Below are positions 24,480 through 33,600 of a stretch of 64,000 nt of DNA, piece by piece (the stretch's first letter is position 1; the number at the start of each line of letters is the position of its first letter). The notes below the pieces were generated by a model. That model was not told the origin of the DNA and did no database searches. It saw nothing but the letters and a program-made list of their open reading frames with translations. This DNA is from Neoroseomonas terrae (GTDB taxonomy: Bacteria > Pseudomonadota > Alphaproteobacteria > Acetobacterales > Acetobacteraceae), in assembly GCF_018129025.1 (NCBI RefSeq), contig NZ_JAAEDI010000029.1, positions 1-64,000 on the forward strand, written 5' to 3'. The position numbers were made by a program, and so were the translations under genes.

Positions 24480-27286
24480 GCGCCGATCGCCTCCACGGCG
24501 TCCTCGCAGCGGAGGCAGAGGGTGGGATGGGCGGCGGAGCGGCCGACCTCCGGCAGGACACGCCAGCAGCGGGCGCATTTGGTGCCGGGGGCGGGGGCGA
24601 AGCTCGCGACTGGGGCCTCGGCGTCGGCGACGGTGAAGCCCGACGTGATGCAGGTCTCGGCCCAGCCGGCCTCGTCCAACAGCGCGCGATCGGCTTCCGG
24701 CGCCGCGAGGCTGGGTGCGGCCTGCAGGCTCGATCCAATGGTGCCTGCGGTGCGGGCCTTCTCCAGCTCGCCTGTCACCAGGCCGCGCAGTTCACGGACG
24801 CGCGTCCACTTCGCAGCGAGCGCCTCGTCCTTCCAGCCCTCCGGCACGAAGGGGAAGTCGAGCAGGTGGACGCTGCCCTCCTCGTCCGGGAAGCGGGCGA
24901 GCCAAGCTTCCTCGGCGGTGAAGGACAGCACCGGGGCGAGCCACGCACAGAGATGGCGGTGCAGGATGTCGAGCACCGTGCGGGCCGACCGGCGACGCAG
25001 GCTGTCGGGTCGGTCGCAGTAGAGCGCGTCCTTGCGGATGTCGAAGTAGAAGGCCGACAGGTCCGTCGCGCAGAAATTGTGGATCTCGGGATAGACGCCG
25101 GTCCAGGCGAAGCGGTCGGCGGAGGTCGGGTCCGCCGCCGCGCGGATCTTCGCGTCGAGCTCCGTCACGCGATGCAGCACCCAGCGTTCCAGCTCGGGCA
25201 GCTCAGAGTAGGGCACCGTCTCGGCGTCGGTGAAGTTTTCCAGGCTACCGAGCAGCCAGCGCAGCGTGTTGCGGATGCGGCGATAGAGCTCCGCCTGCTG
25301 CTTCAGGATCTCCGGCCCGATGCGCAGGTCGAGCGTGGTGTCGGAGTTCATCACCCACAGGCGCAGGATGTCCGCGCCGTACTGCTTCGTCACCTCCTGC
25401 GGCGCGGTGACGTTGCCGAGCGACTTCGACATCTTCCGGCCCTGCTCATCGAGCACGAAGCCATGCGTCAGGATGGCCTTGAACGGCGCGACGCCATTGG
25501 TGCCGACCGATTCCAGCAGCGAGGAATGGAACCAGCCGCGATGCTGGTCCGAGCCTTCCAGATAGAGGTCGGCCGGGAAGGGCAGGCCGCGCGGCGGCAG
25601 GACGAAGGCGTGGGTCGAGCCCGACTCGAACCACACATCCACGATGTCCATGACCTGCTCATAAAGCTTGGGGTCGCGGTCCGGGCCGAGGAAGCGCGCG
25701 GCGGCTCCCGGCTTGTACCAGGCGTCGGCGCCCTCGGTCTTGAAGGCTTCGACCACGCGCTCAATGATCGCCAGGTCGCGCAGCGGTTCGCCCGACTGCT
25801 TCGACACAAACACCGGGATTGGCACGCCCCAGGCGCGCTGGCGGGAGATGCACCAATCCGGCCGCGCCGCGACCATCGACCCGATGCGGTTGCGACCGGC
25901 ATCCGGCACGAAATACGTCGCGTCGATTGCGGCCAGCGACTTCGCGCGGATCTCGTTGCCATCATCCATCGCGATGAACCATTGCGGCGTCGCGCGGAAG
26001 ATCACCGGCTTCTTGGAGCGCCAGGAATGCGGGTAGGAGTGCGTGATCTTGCTGGTCGCCGCCAGCGTGCCGGCTGCGCGCATCGCTTCGTAGATCGCGG
26101 TATGCGCCTTGAAGACGTGGATGCCCGCGAAGCCCGGCGCGTGCTGGGTGAAGGTGCCGTCGTCGTTCACGGTCTCCGGGATCGGCAGCCCGTATTGGCG
26201 ACCGAGGTTGAAGTCGTCCTCGCCGTGGCCCGGCGCGATGTGCACGAAGCCCGTGCCGGCATCGGTCGTGACGAAATCACCCGGCAGCACGCGCACGTCG
26301 AAATCATAGCCGTAGCCGCGCAGCGGATGGGCGGCGAGCGCGCCTTCCAGCTCCGCGCCCTTCAGCACGCGCTTGATCGTGTGCGGACCGATACCCGCTT
26401 CCTTCTCGAAGGCCGGCAGCAGCGGCAGCGCGACGAGCAGCCGGTCGCCGACCTTGACCAGCGAGGTCTCGGTCACGCCCTCGACATGCAGCAGCGCGTA
26501 GTCGATCTCCTCGCCATACGCGACCGCGCGGTTGCCCGGCATGGTCCAGGGCGTCGTGGTCCAGATCACGATGTCCGCGCCGACCAGATCCTCGGCCTTC
26601 GCCGACAGGACGCGGAACTTCGCGTGCAGCGTCGGCGAGACATGGTCGTGGTATTCGATCTCGGCCTCGGCGAGCGCGGTCTTCTCGACCGGGCTCCACA
26701 TCACCGGGCGCAGGCCGCGATACAGCGACCCATTCATCAGGAACTTGCCGATCTCACCGGCGATCGCGGCTTCCGAGGCGAAGTCCATCGTCGCATAGCG
26801 ATCGGGCCAATCGCCGGCCACGCCCAGGCGCTTGAACTCCTCCCGCTGCACATCCAGCCAGTGCGTCGCGTAGGCGCGGCATTCGGCGCGGAAGTCGAGC
26901 ACCGGCACCGCATCCTTGTCGCGGCCCTTGGAGCGGTACTCCTCCTCGACCTTCCACTCGATCGGCAGGCCGTGGCAGTCCCAGCCCGGCACGTAGTTGG
27001 CGTCATACCCCGCCATCTGCGCCGCGCGGTTGATCACGTCCTTCAGGATCTTGTTCAGCGCGTGCCCGATATGGAGGTTGCCGTTCGCATAGGGCGGGCC
27101 GTCATGCAGGACGAAGGTTTCGCGGCCCTTGGACTGGCTGCGGAGCCGTTCCCACAGGCCGAGCTTCGCCCAGCGTTCCAGCATCGCAGGCTCCCGCTTC
27201 GGCAGGTCGCCCTTCATCGGAAACGGCGTCTTCGGCAGGAAGACGGTGCTGCGGTAGTCGCGGGCCTCGGCGGGGCTGTCGGTCAT
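24476..27286 (-). CDS. ileS: Isoleucyl-tRNA synthetase
   Basis: The 936-residue product is a full class I synthetase: PPYANGNLHIGHALNK with HIGH at residues 72-75, WDCHGLPIEWKVE, the CP1 editing domain with WTTTPWTMPGNRAV, GRKMSKSLGN, and a C-terminal zinc-binding element CARCWRVLPEVG...LCLRCEDAV. It charges tRNA-Ile and edits Val. No T-box or other leader is visible; the 5' flank holds a palindromic repeat pair about 190 bases upstream of the start codon. Confidence 0.97.
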   Translation of the reverse strand: MTDSPAEARDYRSTVFLPKTPFPMKGDLPKREPAMLERWAKLGLWERLRSQSKGRETFVLHDGPPYANGNLHIGHALNKILKDVINRAAQMAGYDANYVPGWDCHGLPIEWKVEEEYRSKGRDKDAVPVLDFRAECRAYATHWLDVQREEFKRLGVAGDWPDRYATMDFASEAAIAGEIGKFLMNGSLYRGLRPVMWSPVEKTALAEAEIEYHDHVSPTLHAKFRVLSAKAEDLVGADIVIWTTTPWTMPGNRAVAYGEEIDYALLHVEGVTETSLVKVGDRLLVALPLLPAFEKEAGIGPHTIKRVLKGAELEGALAAHPLRGYGYDFDVRVLPGDFVTTDAGTGFVHIAPGHGEDDFNLGRQYGLPIPETVNDDGTFTQHAPGFAGIHVFKAHTAIYEAMRAAGTLAATSKITHSYPHSWRSKKPVIFRATPQWFIAMDDGNEIRAKSLAAIDATYFVPDAGRNRIGSMVAARPDWCISRQRAWGVPIPVFVSKQSGEPLRDLAIIERVVEAFKTEGADAWYKPGAAARFLGPDRDPKLYEQVMDIVDVWFESGSTHAFVLPPRGLPFPADLYLEGSDQHRGWFHSSLLESVGTNGVAPFKAILTHGFVLDEQGRKMSKSLGNVTAPQEVTKQYGADILRLWVMNSDTTLDLRIGPEILKQQAELYRRIRNTLRWLLGSLENFTDAETVPYSELPELERWVLHRVTELDAKIRAAADPTSADRFAWTGVYPEIHNFCATDLSAFYFDIRKDALYCDRPDSLRRRSARTVLDILHRHLCAWLAPVLSFTAEEAWLARFPDEEGSVHLLDFPFVPEGWKDEALAAKWTRVRELRGLVTGELEKARTAGTIGSSLQAAPSLAAPEADRALLDEAGWAETCITSGFTVADAEAPVASFAPAPGTKCARCWRVLPEVGRSAAHPTLCLRCEDAVEAIGA

Positions 27287-27472
27287 GGATGCCTGTCTCG
27301 GTGCGCCCGGCGGCGGTCAGTGTCGCGCCAGGCAGCGTGTCGGAGGGAATGCGCGCGCGCTGTAACCCGGCCCCTAGGGAAGGGCCGGGACGGTAATTCG
27401 CCGCTGCGCGACCCGGAACATGGCAGGCTTATGGGGAGGCGGCCGGGCGGGCGTCAAGCGGGGGCTGCGGGC

Positions 27473-27694
27473 GGAGGGGCGCCGCCCCTCCGGACCACCC
27501 CGCCAGGTGCTTGGAGCACCTGGACCGCAATCTTTTGGTGCCGGCGCGGCAGTCGCCCGATGCCCCCCAAGCGCGTTCCGGGCGCAAGGGCGGCCCTCGG
27601 AAACGATGCTGACTGTTGCGCAAGTCGCCAGAAGGAGGTTTGCAAAGGCCTTTCGGCCTTTGCTGGGGAGGTGTCGGAGGGGCAAAGCCCCTCT
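27473..27694 (-). repeat. Inverted pair of composite palindromic units (copy 4)
   Basis: It lies in the 432-base gap between ileS and the XRE regulator gene. Left unit: hairpin A at 27473-27491 (GGAGGGGC, GCC, GCCCCTCC) and a different B hairpin CCAGGTGCT/AGCACCTGG at 27503-27523. Right unit reversed: GGTTTGC, hairpin B at 27644-27661 (AAAGGCC/GGCCTTT) and A at 27676-27694. Total 222 bp. The remaining sequence towards ileS (27287-27472) shows no gene or clear promoter to me. Confidence 0.87.
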
Positions 27695-27718
27695 GACATT
27701 CCGCAACGCCACCAGCCT

Positions 27719-28306
27719 TCACCGCCGATGCAACGCCACCAGATACCGGCAGGCGCGGCTTGCCGACGGGTTGCGGTAGGCGTGCCCTTTCGGCGCGACC
27801 AGGTCGAAGGCTAGGCAGTCGCCCGCAGCCAGGGCCGATTCCCCCGCCCCTTCCTCGATGACGAGGCGCCCGGCCAGGACCCACACGACGTGGCCGCGCA
27901 TGAAGGCAAGGGAGTCCGCCGTGTAGGCGACGCGGGCGCCGGGCGGCAGCTCGATTTCAACCAGTTCCGGCTCGGCGCCGGGCGGGGAGACGGCGCGGCG
28001 ACGATAGCCGGTGGCCGGGTCGGTCCAGAGCGGCTGCGCGTCCATGCGGGCGATGCGGGCGGGGCCGGCATCCGCCTCCGCCCGCGCGAGGAGCGTCGAG
28101 ACCGTCAGGTGGAAGGCCCCGGACAGCCGGCCGAGCAGGGTCGCGGTCGGGCTCGCCTCCGCGCGTTCCACCTTGCTGATCATGGCGCGGGACACGCCGG
28201 AGGCGGCGGCGAGATCGGCGATGGACCAGCCGCGCGCCTCCCGCTCGCGCCGGATGCGGGCGGCGATCAGCGTGTCGAGTTGCGGTGCATCCATCATAGT
28301 GGACAT
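27719..28306 (-). CDS. XRE-family regulator with cupin sensor domain
   Basis: The 195-residue product starts MSTMMDAPQLDTLIAARI. Residues about 10-65 are a lambda-type HTH (GWSIADLAAASGVSRAMISKVER, then SPTATLLGRLSGA). The C-terminal 100 residues form a small beta-barrel cupin (VEIELPPGARVAYTAD, VWVLAGRLVIEEGAG, LAAGDCLAFD). Such HTH-cupin proteins bind a small ligand and control an adjacent operon; here the divergent HNGGPP protein and GNAT genes are natural targets. A direct repeat at 28293-28323 lies between them. A longer start at 28342 would run through that site. Confidence 0.85.
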   Translation of the reverse strand: MSTMMDAPQLDTLIAARIRREREARGWSIADLAAASGVSRAMISKVERAEASPTATLLGRLSGAFHLTVSTLLARAEADAGPARIARMDAQPLWTDPATGYRRRAVSPPGAEPELVEIELPPGARVAYTADSLAFMRGHVVWVLAGRLVIEEGAGESALAAGDCLAFDLVAPKGHAYRNPSASRACRYLVALHRR

Positions 28307-28323
28307 ACGATCATGATAGTGGA
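28293..28323 (-). promoter_or_regulatory. Direct-repeat operator candidate between XRE gene and HNGGPP gene
   Basis: ATCATAGTGGA at 28293-28303 and ATGATAGTGGA at 28313-28323 match at 10 of 11 positions and are exactly 20 bases apart, about two helical turns. They lie in the divergent gap and overlap the regulator's start codon, so a bound XRE protein could control both directions. Confidence 0.55.
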
Positions 28324-28334
28324 TACTGGCGCTC

Positions 28335-28556
28335 ATGACCACACCGCCTACGGGTCACAATGGTGGCCCGCCGCTCGACGATGACGAGGACAAGAACGCC
28401 AGCTGGCGGTCCTGGATCTGGCACCGGGCGCACAAGAAGGCGTGGAAGACCCCGCCACGGGAAATCGCGTTGCGTCGCCTGGCCCGCGCCGAGGAACTCG
28501 GCATGACCTATCGCGAATACACGCTCGAGATCATGGAGCGGGGCAAGTACCTGTGA
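28335..28556 (+). CDS. Small conserved HNGGPPLDD protein
   Basis: The 73-residue product starts MTTPPTGHNGGPPLDDD, a motif seen in many short alphaproteobacterial and phage-associated proteins. It continues with a Trp-rich basic stretch (WRSWIWHRAHKKAWKTPP) and a helical end containing EELGMTYREYTLEIMERG. Function is unknown to me. The C-terminal GMTYREYTLEI pattern resembles small DNA- or nucleotide-related proteins only loosely. Its stop overlaps the GTG start of the GNAT gene, so the two form an operon. Confidence 0.8.
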   Translation: MTTPPTGHNGGPPLDDDEDKNASWRSWIWHRAHKKAWKTPPREIALRRLARAEELGMTYREYTLEIMERGKYL

Positions 28557-29029
28557 CGATCGCGATCATCGAGGGCGGGCTGGACGATGCCCGGGTGCAG
28601 GCGCTGCTGACGACGCATCTGGCGAAGGCGCGGGAAGCGACGGCGGAGGGGTTCGCCTTTGCGCTGGACCTGTCGGGGCTGCGCGTGCCGGCCATCCGCT
28701 TCTTCAGCGCGTGGGATGGCGAGACGCTGCTCGGCGTCGGCGCGCTGAAGCGGCTGGCGCCGGACCATGGCGAGCTGAAATCCATGCACACGGCCGAGCC
28801 CGCGCGCCGCCGCGGCGTCGGCGCCGCGATGCTGGCGCATGTGATGCAGCAGGCGCGAATTGCCGGCATGACGCGGCTGAGCCTGGAAACCGGCACCAGC
28901 GCCTATTTCCAGGCCGCCGTGGCGCTGTATCTGCGCCACGGCTTCACCCCCTGCGAGCCCTTCGGCGACTATGTCGCGAGCGGCGAGAACCGCTTCCTGT
29001 CGATTCATACCAACGGGCCGGTCTGCTGA
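28553..29029 (+). CDS. GNAT-family N-acetyltransferase
   Basis: A GTG at 28553 in a four-base overlap gives 158 residues. The GNAT acetyl-CoA signature is ARRRGVGAAMLAHVMQQA (the R/Q-x-x-G-x-G/A loop) preceded by LKSMHTAEPA, and followed by LSLETGTSAYFQAAVALYLRHGF, the usual last helix. The fold is certain; the substrate is not. Cotranscription with the HNGGPP gene and the divergent HTH-cupin regulator suggests inducible expression. Confidence 0.85.
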   Translation: MTIAIIEGGLDDARVQALLTTHLAKAREATAEGFAFALDLSGLRVPAIRFFSAWDGETLLGVGALKRLAPDHGELKSMHTAEPARRRGVGAAMLAHVMQQARIAGMTRLSLETGTSAYFQAAVALYLRHGFTPCEPFGDYVASGENRFLSIHTNGPVC

Positions 29030-29038
29030 CCGGTCCGA

Positions 29039-29093
29039 GGCCGCGAATGCGGCCCGCCGGTAGTCCGGCGCAAGCCAAGCGGCCGTATGGCCG
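29039..29093. repeat. Three consecutive perfect hairpins after the GNAT gene
   Basis: Back to back are GGCCGC-GAAT-GCGGCC (29039-29054), CGCCGG-TAGT-CCGGCG (29055-29070) and CGGCC-GTAT-GGCCG (29080-29093), each with a tetraloop. There is no T-run. They begin ten bases after the GNAT stop and may terminate or stabilise the transcript. The remaining bases to 29155 hold nothing else I recognise. Confidence 0.65.
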
Positions 29094-29155
29094 TGCCCGG
29101 CGCCTGAGGGCATGAAAAAACTGATGCGAACGGTCCCGAATAGCGGCCGTTGGCA

Positions 29156-29566
29156 TTAGTTGTAGGTGATGAAGGTCCGCCCATCGGCGCGGTCGTGATT
29201 GACGCGCACATGCGGCGGGAAGGGTCCCTCGACCCGGCGGATAAGCGTATGTGCCGTATGGGCATAGACGCAGGACATCCAGATCTCCCCCTGCACCGAC
29301 GGCAGGCTATACCGCAGGCTGACCTGCGTGCCGCGGCTGCTGGCACCGACCGCCTCGACCGCCTGGGCACTCGCCGGCGGGCCGGCATAGAAGCGGATGT
29401 CGATCAGCTGGTGCTGCGACTCGCGTCGCAGGTTCTCCCAGCCCTCGGGCACCCCGCCCTACCAGTCATCCGCAACGGTGACGCGCTCGGGGCAGGTCGG
29501 CAGTTCCTCGGCCATCGCCGGCAGGGCGGCTGCAACCGCCAGGCCGGCCAGCAGAAGCCGCCGCAT
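29156..29566 (-). pseudogene. STY0301-family secreted protein, interrupted by an in-frame stop
   Basis: The start ATG at 29566 opens a signal peptide (MRRLLLAGLAVAAALPAMAEE) and the mature sequence LPTCPERVTVADDW, then a TAG at 29459-29461. The same frame goes on without further stops: GGVPEGWENL, IDIRFYAGPP, EIWMSCVYAHTAHTLIRR and an end RTFITYN. This is the layout of the STY0301 family, in which a short exported protein has C-P near the start and WxSCxY later. One base change (CAG to TAG, reading the minus strand) would explain the break. A sequencing error or readthrough is possible. It overlaps the RraA stop (TGATG). Confidence 0.7.
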
Positions 29567-30273
29567 CAGCGCCCGTTCGCCTTGCGCCACGCCTCGTAGA
29601 TCGGCTTGTTCGCCGGATCGGTCATCGGATACAGCCCGCGGATCGTGTGGCCGTCAGCCACGCGCTCCTGCACGAAATCCTCGAACACCGTCTGCTCGAA
29701 GGCCTCGTCCGCGACCTCGTCGGCGATGTTGGCGGGGATGCAGACCACGCCCTCCCCATCGCCCACCATGATGTCGCCCGGATGCACGCCGACGCCGGCG
29801 CAGGCGACCGGCACGTTCAGATCCACGCAGTGGTGGTGGATCAGGTTCGTCGGTGCGGACGGCGTCGCGTGATAGGTCGGCCAGTCCAGCTCCGCCATCT
29901 CGGGGCTGTCGCGGAAGCCGCCATCGGTGACGGCACCGGCGACACCCCGCGCCTTCAGCCGGGTGATCAGGATGCCGCCGGCGGAAGCCGCCCGCGCATC
30001 GCCGCGGCTGTCGATGACGAACACCGCGCCGGGCGGGCATTCCTCGACACCCTTGCGCTGCGGATGCTCGGGGTCCTTGAAGGCATCGAGGACATCGAGG
30101 TCCTCGCGCGCCGGAATGGTGCGCAGCGTGTAGGCCGGCCCCACCATGCGCGGCGCATCCATGCTCAGTGGAGACAGCGAGAGGAACACGTTGCGGAAGC
30201 CGCGCTTGAACAGCACGGTCGTCAGCGTGGCCGTCGATACCTCGGCGAGCTTCGCCCGCGTCGCTTCCTTCAT
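29566..30273 (-). CDS. RraA-family protein (ribonuclease regulator / HMG-aldolase fold)
   Basis: The 235-residue product has the RraA/MenG-like fold with GPAYTLRTIP, FVIDSRGDARAASAGGIL, and the metal-site motif VTDGGFRDSPEM whose Arg and Asp are characteristic of 4-hydroxy-4-methyl-2-oxoglutarate aldolases and related decarboxylases. The C-terminal extension after IPANIADEV is longer than in E. coli RraA, so a catabolic aldolase or decarboxylase is as likely as an RNase E inhibitor. It follows the solute-binding protein gene by seven bases, which favours a catabolic role for an imported acid. Confidence 0.8.
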   Translation of the reverse strand: MKEATRAKLAEVSTATLTTVLFKRGFRNVFLSLSPLSMDAPRMVGPAYTLRTIPAREDLDVLDAFKDPEHPQRKGVEECPPGAVFVIDSRGDARAASAGGILITRLKARGVAGAVTDGGFRDSPEMAELDWPTYHATPSAPTNLIHHHCVDLNVPVACAGVGVHPGDIMVGDGEGVVCIPANIADEVADEAFEQTVFEDFVQERVADGHTIRGLYPMTDPANKPIYEAWRKANGR

Positions 30274-30280
30274 GGCACCC

Positions 30281-31864
30281 TCACTGCGCTGCCTTTGAGA
30301 TGTTCCAGTACACCGGAACCGGCGAGTCGAGGATCCCCTGCAGCCGCGCGGAATACCCTCGCACCAGGGAGAACTGGCCGAGGGGGACGTAGGGCACGGT
30401 TTCGGTCGCCCGGCGGTGATAGGCCTGGGCGGCCTCCCCGCGCTGGGAATCGTTTGTCGCGTTGATGAAGGCGTCGCGGATGCGTTCCATCTCCGCATCG
30501 CAGGGCCAGCCGGGCAGGGCGGTGCGCTCGCAGGCGGACCGCATCGCGTTGTGCCCGGACGGGTCCATGCCATCGAGGCCCGTCGGCGCCGAGACGAACA
30601 GCCCCCAGCCACCCTGGTTGACCGGATTGCGCGACAGGCGCCGCTGGATCAGCGTCGCCCAATCCATTGCCTGCACATCGACATTGATGCCGACCTGCCG
30701 CAGCAGGTCTGCCGAGACCAGCGCGAAGGTGTGGCTGATGGTCGAATCCTGCGCGTCCAGCACCACGACCGGCGTGCCGTCATACCCGCTTTCCGCCACC
30801 GCGCGCCGCGCGGCGTCGAGGTTCGGCGTCACCCAGCCGATCTCGGTGTGGTAGGGGGACGTGCAGGTGTAGAAGGATCGGCAGTCGCGCCACAGGTTCC
30901 GCTCGGTCATGTAGGCCGGCATTGCGTGGGCCGGGTCCACCAGCAGCCGCATCGCCTGGCGCAGCCGCGGATTGTCGAAGGGCGGCACCGCCTGATTCAT
31001 GCGGAAGATTGCCTGCACGCCCACGCTGTCCTGCGGGCCCAGGCGGAGCGCGCGGTTGCGCTGGACCACCGGGAACAGGTCGGGCGGCAGTTCCTCGAAG
31101 ATGTCGATCTCGCCGGTGGTCAGCGCGTTCAGCGCCGTCTGCGCATCGGGCAGATAGACCCACTCGACGCGCTCGATCCCCGCGCGCTTGCCGCCGGCGA
31201 GGCCGTCCGGCGCCTCGGCCCGCGGCACATAGGCCGCGTTGCGGCGATAGGTGACGCGGTCGCCGACGCGCCAATCCTCCCGCCGCAGGGTGAATGGGCC
31301 GGAACCGGTGGGGTCGGTGATCGGCGTCGCGGGCGGGGTGGCCGCCACGCGCGCCGGCATGATGAAGGGCGGCTGGCCCGATGGCTTCGACAGCGCCTGG
31401 AGCATCAGTCCGAAGGGTTCGCGCAGCACGATGCGGAAGCTGCGCGCATCGACCGGTTCCATGGCCGTCGCCAGCGCGACCAGCTGCTGTCCGAGCCCGT
31501 CCCGCACCGCCCAGCGGCGGAGCGAGGCGATGACGTCCTCGCTGGTGACCGGCGCGCCGTCGTGGAAATTCAGCCCCTCCCGCAGGGTGAAGGTCCAGGT
31601 CCTGCCGTCCTCGCTGGTGGTCCAGCGTTCGACCATCTGCGGCCGCACGGCCAAGCGCGAATCCAGCGCGAACAGCGTGTCGTAGACCATGTAGCCATGG
31701 TTGCGGGCCATGTATTCGGGACTGATGAAGGGGTCGATCGACCGCAGGTCGCCGAAAGTCTTGATGCGCAGCGCATTCGGGTCGCCACGGCTCTGGGCCT
31801 GGGCCGGCGGCGCGGCAACGCCCAACAGAAGCGCCGCGCCAAGCGCGGCCGCGAAGCGGATCAT
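30281..31864 (-). CDS. Family 5 extracellular solute-binding protein (ABC importer)
   Basis: The 527-residue product begins with a signal peptide (MIRFAAALGAALLLGVAAPPAQAQ) after a GGAGAG ribosome site. It has the SBP_bac_5 pattern: FGDLRSIDPFISPEYMARNHGYMVYDTLFALD, WTFTLREGLNFHDGAPVTSEDVIASLRRW and later PVVVLDAQDSTISHTFALV. Family members deliver di/oligopeptides or other amphipathic solutes to an ABC permease. No permease or ATPase gene is adjacent, so it is an orphan receptor or works with a distant transporter. The RraA-like gene seven bases downstream suggests an organic acid. Confidence 0.88.
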   Translation of the reverse strand: MIRFAAALGAALLLGVAAPPAQAQSRGDPNALRIKTFGDLRSIDPFISPEYMARNHGYMVYDTLFALDSRLAVRPQMVERWTTSEDGRTWTFTLREGLNFHDGAPVTSEDVIASLRRWAVRDGLGQQLVALATAMEPVDARSFRIVLREPFGLMLQALSKPSGQPPFIMPARVAATPPATPITDPTGSGPFTLRREDWRVGDRVTYRRNAAYVPRAEAPDGLAGGKRAGIERVEWVYLPDAQTALNALTTGEIDIFEELPPDLFPVVQRNRALRLGPQDSVGVQAIFRMNQAVPPFDNPRLRQAMRLLVDPAHAMPAYMTERNLWRDCRSFYTCTSPYHTEIGWVTPNLDAARRAVAESGYDGTPVVVLDAQDSTISHTFALVSADLLRQVGINVDVQAMDWATLIQRRLSRNPVNQGGWGLFVSAPTGLDGMDPSGHNAMRSACERTALPGWPCDAEMERIRDAFINATNDSQRGEAAQAYHRRATETVPYVPLGQFSLVRGYSARLQGILDSPVPVYWNISKAAQ

Positions 31865-32068
31865 CCGGTTTCTCTCCCCGCCTGTCGGCTTCGGGCCGCG
31901 GCGGGTCAACGATCCGATGCGGCGAGGCGCCGGGCAAGCCGAAATCGCGACGACAGCGTTCCGATCGCGATGGAGCCGCAAGCCCCTTGTCATCCGCGCG
32001 TCGCCTCTCCACGAAAGACGCGGGCGACCCGGGCAATCCCGACCGGAGAGGCGCGAAGGAAACGATGG

Positions 32069-33034
32069 ATGCCGGTTAAGGGCGCGCAGAAGACGTCACG
32101 CAGCTACCTGCTCGCCGTGGAGGACCAGGAATTCCTGCTGCGCGATGAGATGCGCGCCTTCCGCTTCGGCATGGAATACGCCAAGGCCGAGCTGGAACTG
32201 CGCGACTGGGGCGTGCGATCGACCGTGGTGGTGTTCGGTTCCGCCCGTATCCCGAGCCCCGAGCGGGCCGAGGCGCTAGCCGCCGCGGCGACGACGGCCG
32301 CGGAGAAGCGCGCGGCCAAGCGCGCCGCCGAGCAGTCGCGCTGGTATGAGGATGCGCGGGCCTTCGCCCGCATCGTCTCCCTGCGCGGCGGGGCACTCGC
32401 CGCCTCCGGCGCGCCGCGGGACAATGTGATCGCGACGGGCGGCGGGCCGGGCATCATGGAGGCCGCGAACCGCGGCGCGGCGGAGGTCGGTGCGCCGTCG
32501 ATCGGGTTCAACATCACACTGCCGCACGAACAGGCGCCCAACACCTGGTCCACGCCCGCGCTGACGTTCCGCTTCCACTACTTCGCGATGCGCAAGATGC
32601 ACCTCGCCATGCGGGCCAACGCTCTCGCGGTCTTCCCCGGCGGCTTCGGCACATTCGACGAGTTGTTCGAATTGCTGACCCTGGTGCAGACCCGCAAGGC
32701 CACGCCGCGCCCGGTCGTGCTGGTCGGGCGATCCTTCTGGGAAAAGGCGGTCGATTTCCAGCTGCTGATCGACGAGGGCATGATCGATGCGGACGACCTC
32801 GGCCTGTTCGAGATCGTCGACACGCCCGAGGAAGCCTGGGCGAGCCTTGTCCGCCGCGGGCTGGAGGCCCACCGCCCGCCCGCCGCTCCCTTGCCGCCGC
32901 CCGCCCCGCCGGTGAAGCCGAAGCGCCAGCCGGCGCGCGAGCGGATGCACACGCCGGCCGAAAAGGAAGCCGCCGCTATGCCGCCGGCAGGCAAGCCGAA
33001 GCGAGCAGTGCGAACGCCGCGGCGCGGTGGCTGA
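32069..33034 (+). CDS. LOG-family (TIGR00730-like) nucleotide-binding protein with long basic tail
   Basis: The 321-residue product is a Rossmann-like LOG/lysine decarboxylase-type protein: [37 protein letters not shown] and the signature [20 protein letters not shown]. Homologues are cytokinin riboside 5'-monophosphate phosphoribohydrolases; here a general nucleotide N-glycosidase is a fair guess. The N-terminal 50 residues and the C-terminal Pro/Lys/Arg-rich tail of about 55 residues lie outside the domain. The tail's coding sequence overlaps the 3' end of rdgB on the other strand by 59 bases. The frame extends upstream to 30416, antisense to the solute-binding gene; that is not coding. Confidence 0.83.
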   Translation: MPVKGAQKTSRSYLLAVEDQEFLLRDEMRAFRFGMEYAKAELELRDWGVRSTVVVFGSARIPSPERAEALAAAATTAAEKRAAKRAAEQSRWYEDARAFARIVSLRGGALAASGAPRDNVIATGGGPGIMEAANRGAAEVGAPSIGFNITLPHEQAPNTWSTPALTFRFHYFAMRKMHLAMRANALAVFPGGFGTFDELFELLTLVQTRKATPRPVVLVGRSFWEKAVDFQLLIDEGMIDADDLGLFEIVDTPEEAWASLVRRGLEAHRPPAAPLPPPAPPVKPKRQPARERMHTPAEKEAAAMPPAGKPKRAVRTPRRGG

Positions 33035-33593
33035 TGGCATGCTTTCGGGCGGGGTCCATCTCGCCGAAGGTCTCGCCGCCATGCTGCGGCTGGAACATCG
33101 GATCGTAGCCGAACCCGTTCCCGCCCCGCGGAGGCCAGACCCACTGCCCTGTCGCGCGCCCCTCGAAGGCCTCGACATGCCCATCCGGCCAGGCGAGGAC
33201 CAGCGCGCAGGTGAACCAGGCCGTCCGGTCCTCGAATTCCTGCGCCGCGTCCATCACCTTCCGCATGGCGTCTGCATAGTCGCGCGACCCATCGGGCTGC
33301 GTCGCCCAATCGGCCGTGCGCACGCCCGGCGCACCATCGAGCGCCGCGACCGAGAAGCCTGAATCATCCGCGAGCGCCGGCAGGCCCGACGCGCGGGCTG
33401 CGGCCATCGCCTTGATCGTGGCGTTGCCGGCGAAGCTGTCCTCGGTCTCGTCCGGTTCCGGCAGGTTGAGCTCGCCGGCCGAGACCGTCTCGATGCCATG
33501 CGGTGCCAGCAGGGCAGTTACTTCGCGCAGCTTGCCCTTGTTGTGGGTGGCGATGACGATGTGTTCGCCCCGCGTGAGGCTCCGGCGCGTCAT
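32976..33593 (-). CDS. rdgB: XTP/dITP diphosphatase (RdgB/HAM1)
   Basis: The 205-residue product from the ATG at 33593 carries the HAM1 signatures: [37 protein letters not shown], and [12 protein letters not shown] followed by [18 protein letters not shown]. It removes inosine and xanthosine triphosphates from the nucleotide pool. It is downstream of rph on the same strand, separated by a palindromic element at 33601-33725. Confidence 0.94.
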   Translation of the reverse strand: MTRRSLTRGEHIVIATHNKGKLREVTALLAPHGIETVSAGELNLPEPDETEDSFAGNATIKAMAAARASGLPALADDSGFSVAALDGAPGVRTADWATQPDGSRDYADAMRKVMDAAQEFEDRTAWFTCALVLAWPDGHVEAFEGRATGQWVWPPRGGNGFGYDPMFQPQHGGETFGEMDPARKHAISHRAAAFALLASACLPAA

Positions 33594-33600
33594 GGCTTGA

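Noticed and set aside
24527-27814. 1095-codon frame opposite ileS
   Set aside because: High GC leaves antisense frames open; the product is His/Arg/Asp-rich with no domain, and ileS is unmistakable.
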